A DNA stretch of 64,000 bases, taken from assembly GCA_010909165.1 (NCBI GenBank), contig MU008158.1, forward strand, positions 2,381,478 through 2,445,477. The letters are read 5' to 3'. Numbering within the stretch: the first letter of the stretch is position 1; the number at the start of each line of letters is the position of its first letter. This DNA comes from Anthoceros angustus (lineage: Eukaryota; Streptophyta; Anthocerotopsida; Anthocerotales; Anthocerotaceae). A program made the translations under genes and the position numbers. Below are positions 23,936 to 35,100 of this stretch, in pieces. Below the pieces are notes generated by a model that saw nothing but the letters and a program-made list of their open reading frames with translations, was not told the DNA's origin and ran no database searches.

Positions 23936-24432
23936 GCTTGTCCTTACAATTGCAAGGCTCAAGATCTCCCAATCACATAAAGAACAACTCTTTCCAGCCC
24001 CAAGACTTCCTAGCGATTCCCAGCTCTTTTGTCTGTTTTGCTCAACCCATGTAGGTTTCGCGATGGCCACACGAAGATGAGTTGATGAACTGAATAGGGA
24101 ACATTGGAAGATACAATGGAGGCAGAGAAGATACCGGAACTGGAGGCTCCGGTTCCGTGTGTGACCTCCATTATGTTAAAAATACCGAGTGTACCGTCCC
24201 GGGGAAGGAGATATGTATACAACCGCGGACCAGGGTCGCAAGTTCGGGTCATATCTAGAAGCGTCCGGGGGGTTCCGGGCCAACGCAGGGAACGATTGCG
24301 GAGATCAAATCCGGAAATTAGCAATAATTCCTACCGTAAGAAATAACAGCATCAGAGCCGCTGGAGGCTTCCAGGCCCGGTCGCCGGCTCGGTCCGGGCC
24401 TGGCCCTCTTTCTCTCTCTGGAAGCTGCCCTG

Positions 24433-24442
24433 CTTCCAGAAG
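24433..24442. promoter_or_regulatory. Possible heat-shock element core upstream of HSP90 copy 2
   Basis: CTTCCAGAAG fits nTTCnnGAAn, a two-unit heat-shock factor site, about 218 bp before the HSP90 copy 2 ATG. A full element normally needs a third unit, which is not clearly present, so this is weak evidence for heat induction. Confidence 0.3.
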
Positions 24443-24659
24443 GTGCTCTCCCTGGTTTAAGTGCATGCGCTCCGCGGCCTCGCCCTACGATTGCCTTTAC
24501 TTCCGAGTCCGAGTTCTCGCTGTTAGGTTTGGCGGCTCGCTTCTGCTTGGCTTGCTGATTCTGTCGCGGTGCATCGGTGGTTGCGGCCTCGGCTTCCTGC
24601 TACCAGTTCAGTCTCTACGTGCCTTGCCTGTGGGGGCTCCTTTCGGAGGAGGTTGCGGG

Positions 24660-27206
24660 ATGGCGGTGTTGGACGCAGTCGTTGATACGCCCATGGAGGG
24701 GGAGACCGAGACGTTTGCCTTCCAGGCCGAGATCAACCAGCTCTTGTCCCTCATCATCAACACTTTTTACAGCAACAAAGAGATCTTCCTGCGAGAGTTG
24801 ATCAGCAATGCGTCTGATGTAAGTGCCTCGGGCGCAGCGGCTTTTTGAAGTTCAGCTGCCTTACCCCGCTTTCCTGCCATGCCATGTCGGCTTCAAATGT
24901 TGGATCTGGTTCATGTCCAAGTCTAGTAGCTGCAAAGCCCTTACTTTTGTTTAACTAACTGGTTTTGCGGGAGAGTGACCTTGGTTTCTGTTGCTACCTC
25001 TCTGCAGGCTTTGGACAAGATCCGGTTTGAGAGTCTCACTGACAAGAGCAAGCTGGACTCCCAGCCGGAACTCTTCATTCACCTTATCCCCGATAAGAAC
25101 AGCAAGACTTTGACCATCGTCGACAGTGGCATTGGAATGACGAAGAACGGTATGTGCTAGCTCTATCTTCAGTGAGATTTCTCTCGTGGTCTTAACTGCC
25201 CGGGGAATCGTCGGCTTACATCGTGCCGTTGCAGACCTCGTGAATAATCTCGGAACCATCGCTCGTTCGGGAACCAAGGAGTTCATGGAAGCACTTGCTG
25301 CCGGCGCCGACGTCAGCATGATTGGACAATTTGGAGTGGGGTTCTACTCGGCTTACCTCGTTGCCGACCGGGTAGTTGTTACCACGAGGCACAACGACGA
25401 CGAGCAGTACGTCTGGGAATCACAAGCCGGTGGCTCCTTCACTGTTACCAAGGATACAAGTGGTGAACAGCTGGGGCGTGGAACGAAAATCACACTGTTC
25501 TTGAAGGAGGACCAGGTAAATGTTCACGCTGAACTCCTCGTTGTTGCCTCGTCTTTTATCGTGATCTATGTCTGGTGCAGAGGGCGCGGAGGCCAAGTAA
25601 CGGGAGTTTGATATTCCTGCTGAACACTTTGTGTGGCCACATTGTGCAGTTGGAGTACTTGGAAGAGAAGAAAGTCAAGGATCTGGTGAAAAAGCATTCC
25701 GAGTTTATCAGTTACCCCATTTCCTTGTGGACTGAGAAGACCACTGAGAAGGAAGTTTCAGACGATGAGGAGGAAGAGACTGAAGAGAAAAAGGATGAGG
25801 AGGGCAAAATAGAGGAAGTGGATGAGGATGAGAAGAAGGATAAGAAGAAGAAGAAGGTGAAAGAAGTTTCTCATGAATGGAGTCTCGTCAACAAGCAAAA
25901 GCCCATTTGGATGAGGAAGCCAGAGGAGATTTCCAAAGAGGAGTACGTGGCTTTCTACAAAAGTCTGACGAACGACTGGGACGACCACCTTGCAGTGAAG
26001 CATTTCTCTGTGGAGGGACAACTGGAGTTCAAGGCGGTGCTTTTCATTCCTAAGCGTGCACCCTTCGACCTGTTCGACACCCGCAAGAAGTTGAACAACA
26101 TTAAGCTCTATGTGCGCAGAGTCTTTATCATGGATAATTGTGAGGAGATCATCCCCGAGTATCTGGGTTTTATCAAGGGTGTGGTGGATTCTGAGGACTT
26201 GCCTCTGAACATCAGCAGGGAGATGCTGCAGCAGAACAAAATCTTGAAGGTCATCAGGAAGAATTTGGTGAAGAAGTGTCTGGAATTGTTCACAGAGATC
26301 GCTGAGAACAAGGAGGAGTATGCCACATTCTACGAAGCGTTCGCCAAGAACCTCAAGTTGGGGATTCATGAAGACAGCCAGAACCGGTCAAAGCTGGCTG
26401 ACTTCTTGAGGTATCATTCCACCAAGAGCGGTGACGAGATGACGAGCTTGAAGGACTATGTGACACGCATGAAGGAGGGGCAGACCGACATATATTATAT
26501 TACTGGGGAGAGTAAGAAGGCGGTTGAGAACTCTCCTTTCCTGGAAAGGCTCAAGAAGAAGGGGTATGAAGTCCTTTTCATGGTGGATGCTATCGATGAG
26601 TATGCCGTTGGTCAGTTGAAGGAGTACGACGGGAAGAAGCTGGTCTCTGCTACCAAGGAAGGCCTAAAGCTGGAAGAGTCTGAGGAGGAGAAAAAGGCCA
26701 AGGAGGAGAAAAAAGCCAAGTTCGAAGTCTTGTGCAAGACAGTGAAGGATATCCTTGGTGACAAGGTGGAGAAAGTTGTTGTGTCCGATCGTATTGTTGA
26801 TTCTCCATGTGTACTCGTTACTGGCGAGTATGGCTGGAGTGCAAACATGGAGAGGATCATGAAAGCTCAGGCTCTGAGGGATAGCAGCATGTCCAGCTAC
26901 ATGTCCAGCAAGAAAACTATGGAGATCAACCCTGAGAATGCAATTATGGAAGAGTTGAGGAAGCGCGCGGAGGTGGACAAGAATGACAAGTCTGTGAAAG
27001 ATTTGGTTCTGCTTCTGTTCGAGACAGCCCTTCTCACTTCAGGCTTCAGCTTGGATGATCCCAACACTTTTGGCGGGCGTATTCACCGTATGTTGAAGTT
27101 GGGGTTGAGTATTGACGACGAAGGCGTTGCAGATGCTGACGCCGACATGCCTGCTCTTGAAGACGATGCCGAGGCCGAAGGAAGTAGGATGGAGGAGGTA
27201 GATTAG
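24660..27206 (+). CDS. HSP90: Cytosolic heat-shock protein 90, copy 2
   Basis: ATP-dependent cytosolic chaperone of 712 aa. Exons: 24660-24818, 25008-25149, 25235-25515, 25650-27206, in phase. The first three coding exons have exactly the same lengths (159, 142 and 281 bp) as those of copy 1 on the opposite strand, showing gene duplication. N-terminal ATPase motifs ([28 protein letters not shown]), a Glu/Lys linker, the middle domain and a terminal MEEVD are all present. The N-terminal leader ([15 protein letters not shown]) differs from copy 1, and the DNA is much more GC-rich at synonymous sites, so the pair is not recent or has diverged under different codon pressure. The upstream frame stays open, but the ATG at 24660 gives the normal HSP90 start. 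It is convergent with the FAM133-like gene. Confidence 0.97.
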
Positions 27207-27494
27207 ATAGGTGTCTTGCTAAGTAGCGCAAGCAAATTTTTATCTCGGTGGGTGAGGATGGGATATTGAGGCATGGGCGTGGGAGTAGGAAAGTCTTCCC
27301 TAGGTCTGTCACGGGCGTTTTTAGTCTTGTGCCCGTCTGCAAGCTGGTTGTAATTGTTTGGTTCTGTTGAACATTGATCACAATTACTAGATCATGTGGA
27401 ACGTGCTCCTGAACTTTTCTGATTTTTAAGCTGGCTATCCAGCTTTGTTCACCACTTCACGGACTGGGAAGTATCCCGAGTACTGTTACCGAAG

Positions 27495-27694
27495 TCGGCC
27501 TTCCCCTCTCAATCCGACGTTGGTGGCTTGCTTCTGACCTACTCGTCAGACGTAGAAAAGTATCTCATCCTCCAGACGAAACTTGCATCAGTCATCGGCC
27601 TTCCCCTCTCAATCCGACGTTGGTAGCTTGCTTCCGACCTACTCGTCAGACGTAGAAAAGTATCTCATCCTCCAGACGAAACTTGCATCAGTCA
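27495..27694. repeat. Tandem duplication of a 100-bp unit downstream of HSP90 copy 2
   Basis: Two head-to-tail copies (27495-27594 and 27595-27694) differ at only two positions (GGTGGC/GGTAGC and CTTCTG/CTTCCG). The unit has no coding content. Its near-identity points to a recent duplication or an assembly duplication. Confidence 0.92.
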
Positions 27695-28174
27695 TCAGCA
27701 GTACGTGAAAATATGGACAGCTGCACCCACGCACCTACACCGACTTCTAAGGCGGGACGTGGAAGGTGCAGAAGGCACATGCATCAATATCAACCGTGAA
27801 ACAATGTGAACAACCCTTGAAAACGAACTGAAAAGTCTGAACTGTCGTTGATCTAGACCGGTTAGTTGCAGCCCGGTTTCTTTCACCCAGTGTCCCCAAT
27901 CACAGCTCGACGGTTTCTCTTTAGAGAAGAAAACAGCTACGTAATGTTTGTTTCAGAACACAGTGCAGATTCATCAGTGCTAATTCAGATTCACATGCAG
28001 GCAGTCCATGGAGTGGCAACCACTGATAATTGGATACCTCCCGCAAATCACGCGTCTTGGTGCCCCGACTTCATTGCGAGAAGCGACACTTCAGAAAGCA
28101 CGCCGTAAGTTACAGATTGAGGAACGTTAGCTGACACTACTGCAACAATGTGGACGTAGAGTCTCACAAGTAAA

Positions 28175-29427
28175 CTACTCCTTTCCATTTTCAAAGTAAC
28201 AAGAAAGTGGAAGAGGCCCTTGCGCCTCGCCGTCCGATTGGCTTTCACTACTGGGACTGCGAGATTCCTTCCTCCTAGTCTTCTGCTTTTTTTCCCTTCT
28301 GTCTCTCCTGGACTTCCTTCTCTCCTTGCGGGACGTATCTTCGGAACTCGAGGAGTCCACATCTGATTCGGAATCACTTTTTGATCTATGCCTTTTGCTC
28401 GATTTCTGATAGAAAGTGGGCAACTTAGTCTTCTACCGATATACTAAACTCTACCCATCCATAACCTCCATGCAGCTTCATGAACTCTACTGCCTAGTGC
28501 CTGTAAACAAGCTTGCAAGAATTGGGACAAACACAAAAAAGCATGGGACTAACCTTCTTCTTCTTGCCTAGCCGACTTTTCTCCCTCTCCTTCTCCCTAT
28601 CTTTATCTTTCTCTCTCTCCTTCTCCCTATCCTTTTTGCCCAAACCTTCACAAAAACATCTTAGTATACTGCCAAGCTGACAATAGCCAACAACCTAGAC
28701 AACAGAGACTACCATACAGATGCACAATGTACACCACAAGTACCTTTCCTTGGCTTTTCACGCTTGTCCGCGTGATTTTTGCCTCGAGCAAGTTTGCTTG
28801 CTCGTTCAGCATCAAGTTGGGCCCTGTACTCCCTCATCAGACGAGCTTCATCATCTTCTAGTTCCCCTTGCTTCTTTGCCTCCTCCTATAACCAGGTGAT
28901 GAAATTTAGTACACATGAACAAAAACAGGACTCAAATCTAACATAACTTCAGATAGTTCCCGAAGGATCCAGTCACCTTCTGTTTCTGCTTCCACTCTTC
29001 CCAAGTGACAGTATGTGACGTTTGCAGGCTAGCAAGACGAGCAGCATGCCACTCTGGTGAATGAAAAGATCCGTCCATCTGCGACTGCCTTTGTCAGTAT
29101 CAATCCGTGCCATGAGCCCCACCCTTTCCCATTCACACTCAGAATCAACTCATTTATTTTTCAAAGGCTAGTCTAGAGGATTCCATAATCCAAAAAGCTT
29201 TAGTTCCACAACAAACTCAACTCACTATGATCCACAAGGCAGCTATTTAACTGAATGCGTGCACACCCCAAGAACCTCAAAGCCATACGGTGCTCAAACT
29301 CAAAATTTTCACAAGATGTAGGAAGGGTACACACCATGCCGTCATCAATGTCATCTGGACCGCCTGCTGCGGTGTGGGATGCCATTTTGGCCCGCTGCAT
29401 GGACTTGTAGGCCTGATTCTTCCCCAT
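28175..29427 (-). CDS. FAM133-like Lys/Ser-rich nuclear protein
   Basis: A predicted nuclear protein of about 225 aa. Exons on the minus strand: 29427-29335, 29078-28977, 28885-28744, 28645-28554, 28423-28175; all phases fit. The N-terminus MGKNQAYKSMQRAK, the segment DGSFHSPEWHAARLASL, and HTVTWEEWKQKQKEE match a conserved plant family resembling animal FAM133 (TWEE motif followed by a Lys-rich tail). The C-terminal half is almost wholly Lys/Arg/Glu and Ser/Asp (DREKEREK repeats, SESDVDSSSSEDTSRKERRK), like splicing-associated RS proteins. The biochemical role is not established; a link to the spliceosome is inferred from composition. The start was chosen at the family MGKNQAY although the frame is open further upstream (to 29493). 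It is convergent with HSP90 copy 2 and divergent from NAT10. Confidence 0.75.
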
Positions 29428-30632
29428 CCTGACTTCAATCAAGGGTACAAGCGGATCAAGCTTGGGAGCCAGAACGCCGAAACGCAATATCATAAACAGC
29501 TTCCTGCTCCGTCACAGTACTCCATGGCCGGAAATCCACTCGCAAGTTAATTTCAGCCAAAATCCGCTCTTATCTGTCCTCGTCCACAAGCCATCAGCAG
29601 GGCAGAAGCGCTGTTCCAGGCTAAATCTGCGCTGTTCCAGACTAAATCTATGTTACCACCTGGTGGAAGCCTCTACCGCGATGACTACTCCCATGAAACG
29701 GCCACCTTTCGAAGCTCCACCGCATTTCCAGCACCTTCCAACCTTGATCCAAGTAGACAGCACCTGCCGGCGCACTTGCCCGCCGGGAGTGCCTGTCTCG
29801 CAACAAAATCCAACCCTAGAGCACACTACGCATGCAAAAGAATGACCTGCACGACCCGCCCTCGCATCCAAGCGAGCTCAACTCCAAACCACTGTTCGTC
29901 AACCTCGCAGACCACCGGCTCTTGCTTTGTGACACTCTGCTTCGTTTCGTGGGCAGGATGGCGCCGGATCCCGCAGGATACAGCCCTGCCGGGGCCCTTG
30001 AATGCAACTCCGCAAAATGGTTCGGCCGAGCTGGAATGCGCCAGCAGCAGGACCGCACGGGCATGAGAGCTTGATCCGACGAGAGGGACACCAGATGGTC
30101 ACGATCAGCAAGTGAGGTATGGAATGGCAGGCAGCATACCACGATTTGGCGGCAAGTGATGATCCCGCCAGGATGAGTGCGACCCGGGCTGCCTTGCCTC
30201 ACCACGGCAAGCCAGACCAACCACCCGAAATGTGAGGAACGTCAAAGAAACGTCTTAAACCTTATCTTAGAAACGCCCATTCTAGCAACACCGTGCTCAT
30301 GAAAGCTGGTTTCCCTGGTCCTGGTTGCGATACACGCCCGGGCAGTAGTTATGCTTGTTGTGCCACTCCCCTAATTTCTTCCTCCTATTCCTCCTCTGTA
30401 GCACGCTGCTCCATTAATCCCTTTCTCTTCTTCTTGTTGCAACAAACAAAACACTTGGACGCCCGAGCTTCTCATGTCCTTTGGATGACCAACCCCTACA
30501 CGGAAATTCTCAACCCAAACAGTTATACACCTATATACATACATAGCATCCAAAGGCTCATCCTTTGTCACGTATGGCACACAAACTTAGGTATTGGAAT
30601 CTTGGACTTTGAGGACGAATAGTGAAGCCGTC

Positions 30633-30774
30633 TATAAGAGTTTCTATATGGTTTCATCCATTTTCTCTTAATCGTTTTTATATTTGGTGTCTTTAAATTT
30701 TTTTATAAGAGTTTCTATATTGTTTCATCCCTTCTCTCCTAATCGTTTTTATATTTGGTATCTTTAAATTTTTC
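30633..30774. repeat. Imperfect tandem repeat, 71-bp unit
   Basis: Two copies (30633-30703 and 30704-30774) begin TATAAGAGTTTCTATAT and end with a T-rich tract, with several substitutions between them. AT-rich and non-coding. Confidence 0.85.
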
Positions 30775-31400
30775 TATAAAGTATATTAGGATCCAACAAG
30801 TGACATAAAGAGCGCTTGAGATATAGAAGGATTCATGACCTTGATATTTATATCGATGTTTGTAACTTCAAGTTTATAGAAGTCGGTTCTCCCTGATTCA
30901 GAACTTTATAAATGGGATCCCTATAGTATCGGTACCTAGGGAGTCGGCTCTTCTTAATTCATGGATAGGTCTTAATTCATAGTTAGGATCTCGCCTCCTT
31001 CAAAGTTTAAGAGAATAAAAAATGATAATATAAATTATATTAATAAATCAAAACTAGGTTGAATTATTAGGTTAAACTATTCAACATAATTTCACTTTCT
31101 TAATTGGGAATAGGTACCTATTTACGTTTAAAGAAGAAGAAGTTTATCATAGTCCACTTGGATGAACATTTCCAATTGGATGAGACTTAGTGCTTGACAA
31201 CATTTATTAGCCACATTCTTATAAATGTATGACCTCTGAACTACATACATTTAGAGAATTTGAAGACTTTATGTAGATATTTCAAAGTATACATGGAAGT
31301 CGGAGATTAATATAAAGTAACCCCGTAGCAAATGGCAGGCCCGCACATTGCGAAGATGAGGGCATGATTTATAACAGGGGGCCCTACAGGGCCATGGAGT

Positions 31401-31460
31401 TGGGCAATGGATAACACCCCATCCGAGTAGTTGGGCAATGGATAACACCCCATTCGAGTA
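31401..31460. repeat. Short tandem repeat, 31-bp unit
   Basis: TGGGCAATGGATAACACCCC begins at 31401 and again at 31432, with one substitution in the following CATCCGAGTA/CATTCGAGTA. Confidence 0.85.
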
Positions 31461-32129
31461 CCGATCCGTCCCAAGGATCGAAAGAATTGATATCGCTGCT
31501 CAAATGAACCCAAGTCTGGATGTTACTCCTCGAAAGGAGTGTCACTCCTCGATGGGAGGACACATATATAGAGTAGGTGGCCCGATTCCGGATAGACCTA
31601 AATTCACAATTGGCCCAGGAAGCAGGGTAATCGGACATTAGAAACGTTTCATTGTTTCCAAAAGTTTCTAAGTCTTTTTGAGCTTTGTATATGTACAAAA
31701 CATACATATCCAAATCTCGAGATCCTCATCATTATGATATGCTGTTTCAAATATCGATTTCCGCTCTGACTGAGAGCACTACCATATGCCGACTATAAAT
31801 GTTTTAGTCCAAAGCTTGTTTTACATGGACTGTCTACTTGAAGTACTACCTACCCAGTCCAAGTGGACTAAAAGATATTCCTCCTCTTCTTCTTCTACAC
31901 TACCTGCCTACTTTGCACATGCTAATGAAGCTTCACGGGGCTCGTTCCGCAGCAGTTGGTCGATTTTGAACTCCGTGCGCGGCGCAAGCCGGTCTACCGG
32001 TAGCCGGTGAAGGAGAAGCCGGTATCCTCGGGAGGACTGAGAAAGGGCGGGCTCGGCTCCTGCGAGCTTAGGATTACGGCGGCTAAGCTTTCACAGGGCC
32101 AGGACGGTTGGCCTTGCACGGTAGGCGAG

Positions 32130-35100
32130 ATGAGGAAGAAGGTGGATGAGCGGATACGGACGCTGGTGGAAAATGGAGTCAAAACTCGGCAGCGCTCCCT
32201 TTTTGTTGTGGTCGGAGACAAGGGCCGATATCAGGTCTGTCGCATTCTCTGCTTGTGTTGTTCATGTTTTATTGGTTTTCTGACGTTCAACAGTAGCCGC
32301 AGGTTGTGGGTTTTAATTCTGTGTAATTCTGTTTACAGTCCTGGGAAAGGTGATATCTTGTGTGGTGGGTTTATTGGTTTCTGATCCTTGATGTCCTTGC
32401 AGGTCGTGAATTTGCACTACATGCTATCGAAAGCTGTAGTGAAGGCCCGACCGTCGGTGTTATGGTGTTACAAGAAGGAACTTTTTCTGAGCAGGTTTGT
32501 GTTTATGTTCTATCACCTCTTGGAGCTGTTCCATTCATCTGCCTGCTTTTCTAGTCAAAACTAGGACTTGCTCTTATGTCCCTTGCTGGCGAATTTCAGT
32601 CACAAGAAGAAAAGAATGAAGCAGGTGAAAAAGATGATGAAGACAGGGCAATTGGTCGATGCAGAGAACGAAGATCCCTTTGCCCTTTTCATGGCAAGCT
32701 CAAGCATCCGCTACTGCTATTATGCTGATACCCACAAAATACTTGGCCAAACGTTCGGCATGTGTGTTCTGCAGGTCAGAGTGTGGAGTCTGATAGTTGT
32801 CTCTTTGTCTTCGCCCCATGTTTCTTCCTGTTGCAGCATTGTCTATTCTGGAAATGCAATCGCTGAGTGCGAGTCGTTTTTGCAGCTCAGGACTTTGAGG
32901 CTTTGACACCAAACATTCTTGCCCGCACCATTGAAACGGTAGAAGGTGGTGGGATCATCTTACTCCTGCTCAGCTCTCTGTCTTCCCTGACCAGCCTGCA
33001 CACGATGGTCATGGTCAGTATTACTCCTTAGCTCTAGCTCTGAATTGTTTGAAGCAGCCACTCATCTCACTTGCTCACCTTTGCACTCATTTCCAGGATG
33101 TACATGAAAGGTTCCGCACTGAGGCACATGGAGATGTAACTGGTCGGTTCAATGAACGTTTCACTCTGTCACTGGCCTCTTGCCAGACTTGTATTGTTAT
33201 GGACGACGAGCTCAACATTTTGCCTATCTCCTCCTATATGCGTTCTATTGAACCTCTTCCTACTGTAGAGGTATTTCTTTTCAATAAGGTGGTGGTAATA
33301 ATTGTGCGTTGTAGTTTGTGCCTCCCTCTAATACTTGAGGCCTCAAATTGCAGGGAGAGGAAGGTCTTACAGAGGCAGAGAAGGATCTGAAGGACCTTAA
33401 AGAGTCGTTGAGGGACACACAGCCGTTAGGTCCTCTGGTCAGCAAATGCCGGACAAGGGATCAGGTAGAAGTGTTCAGTCCTTGCTCTGTACGTCTAGCT
33501 GCTCGTGATTTCAGTAGGTTCCCTGATCAGTCTCACTTAACAGCAAGCCTCTGTAAACTCAGAGGTAAGTATATGTGACTAGACTCACCACAGGTGCCTA
33601 ACTGTTTGTGACAGGCCACCGCAGTGATCACATTTCTTGATGCAGTCTCGGAGAAGACTTTGAGAAGTACGGTTGCATTAACTGCTGCAAGAGGACGTGG
33701 CAAGTCTGCTGCACTAGGAGTTGCTGTGGCTGGGGCAGTTGCTCTCGGGTTTGGCTCTATACTAGCTTACTTGGTCGTAGCTTGTGGGGAATGACATTCA
33801 GGTTCTGTGTCTTATCATGTTTTTATGGCACAGCTACTCGAATATTTTTGTCACAGCTCCTAGTCCAGAGAATTTGAAGACACTCTTTGAGTTTGTCTTC
33901 AAGAGCTTTGATGCCCTTGAGTATAAGGTAAGACAACATGGGACGTTTAAACCTCCCAAGTCAGTAATTCTGGTGGTGGTTACTGCAGAGGATCAGAAGG
34001 ATTTCTCGCTCTCCATGTGGCTTTTAACACTCCTCCTCCCTTGGAATCTACAGGAGCATATTGATTATGATCTGGTGGAAAGTACAAATCCTGCGTTCAA
34101 CAAGGCCATTGTCAGGGTTAATGTTTTTCGTCAACACCGCCAGACAATCCAAGTACGTGCTAGAGATGACTGTTCCCAGGTTCATTCAGGGATATATTCA
34201 CTACTTTGCTTTCAGCTGAGATGGCCTGAGGCATTGAACTTATGTAAATTGGTCTCTGCAGTACATTCAGCCACAGGATCATGCAAAGTTATCTCAAGCA
34301 GAGTTGTTAGTAATAGATGAAGCCGCAGCTATCCCTTTACCAATGGTAAAGGCCTTGCTAGGACCATATCTGGTGTTCCTATGCTCCACGGTCAATGGGT
34401 ATTGCCAGTTTTCCTTTTTCTGATTAGTTTTCACTATGTGTCATTTCTTAGAGATCAAATTTGGCTGCTGCACGGCTGGGAATGTTTTAACTCAAGCACT
34501 TTCCAGGCGAAGTTGGTCTTGCAGAGTGCTGGCCATTATTTGGAGTGCGGATCCAGAACTGCTAACTTGAGCTCATTGCAGATATGAAGGAACTGGTCGG
34601 TCGCTGTCTTTGAAGCTCATTCAGCAACTTCGGGAACAGGGTCAGACACTTGCTGTTGATGGTGGGGCTGTGTCAGGTCCGTTCTGAACCTCACCAAAAC
34701 ATATCCAGAATGGTCATGTCAGTCATTCCTTTGAAACCATCGTTTTGTCATGTTGCTTGCAGGAAGGGTTTTCAAGGAGGTGCAGTTAGCTGAGCCTATC
34801 AGATATGCAGCCGGCGATCCAGTGGAAGCATGGTTGCATGAACTCCTTTGTTTGGATGCCTCCAATCACATTGCTAATGTTGAGGGCAGGTGGGACTTGC
34901 TGCTTCTCTTGCTGCCTTGTGTTGGGAGAGGCGACTTGCAAGGCTTACACAGAAATCACAGTGACTGGTGGGCAGTTTCTAAGCATGAGTAACCTCTAAC
35001 AAGTGGAATAGTCTTGGACGTGCCCTCCAGATTGCCTCACCCAAGCGAATGTCAACTGTATTATGTGAACCGTGATGCTCTTTTTTCGTATCACAAGACT

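Larger units (their letters stand above)
29428..32129. other. Intergenic region between FAM133-like and NAT10 genes
   Basis: Divergent upstream regions of two genes. 29609-29650 holds a 21-bp near-repeat containing GCGCTGTTCCAG. From about 30.6 to 31.3 kb the DNA becomes AT-rich and contains the short tandem repeats listed separately. Frames in 29462-30220 on both strands have no recognisable domain. Confidence 0.5.

Noticed and set aside
24189-24848. N-terminal extension of HSP90 copy 2
   Set aside because: The frame stays open upstream of the ATG at 24660, but the extra residues resemble translated GC-rich UTR and no HSP90 carries such a leader; the first 53 codons from 24660 match copy 1 exactly in length.
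25758-26369. 203-aa antisense frame over HSP90 copy 2
   Set aside because: Leu/Val-rich mirror of the Lys/Glu-rich HSP90 linker and middle domain.
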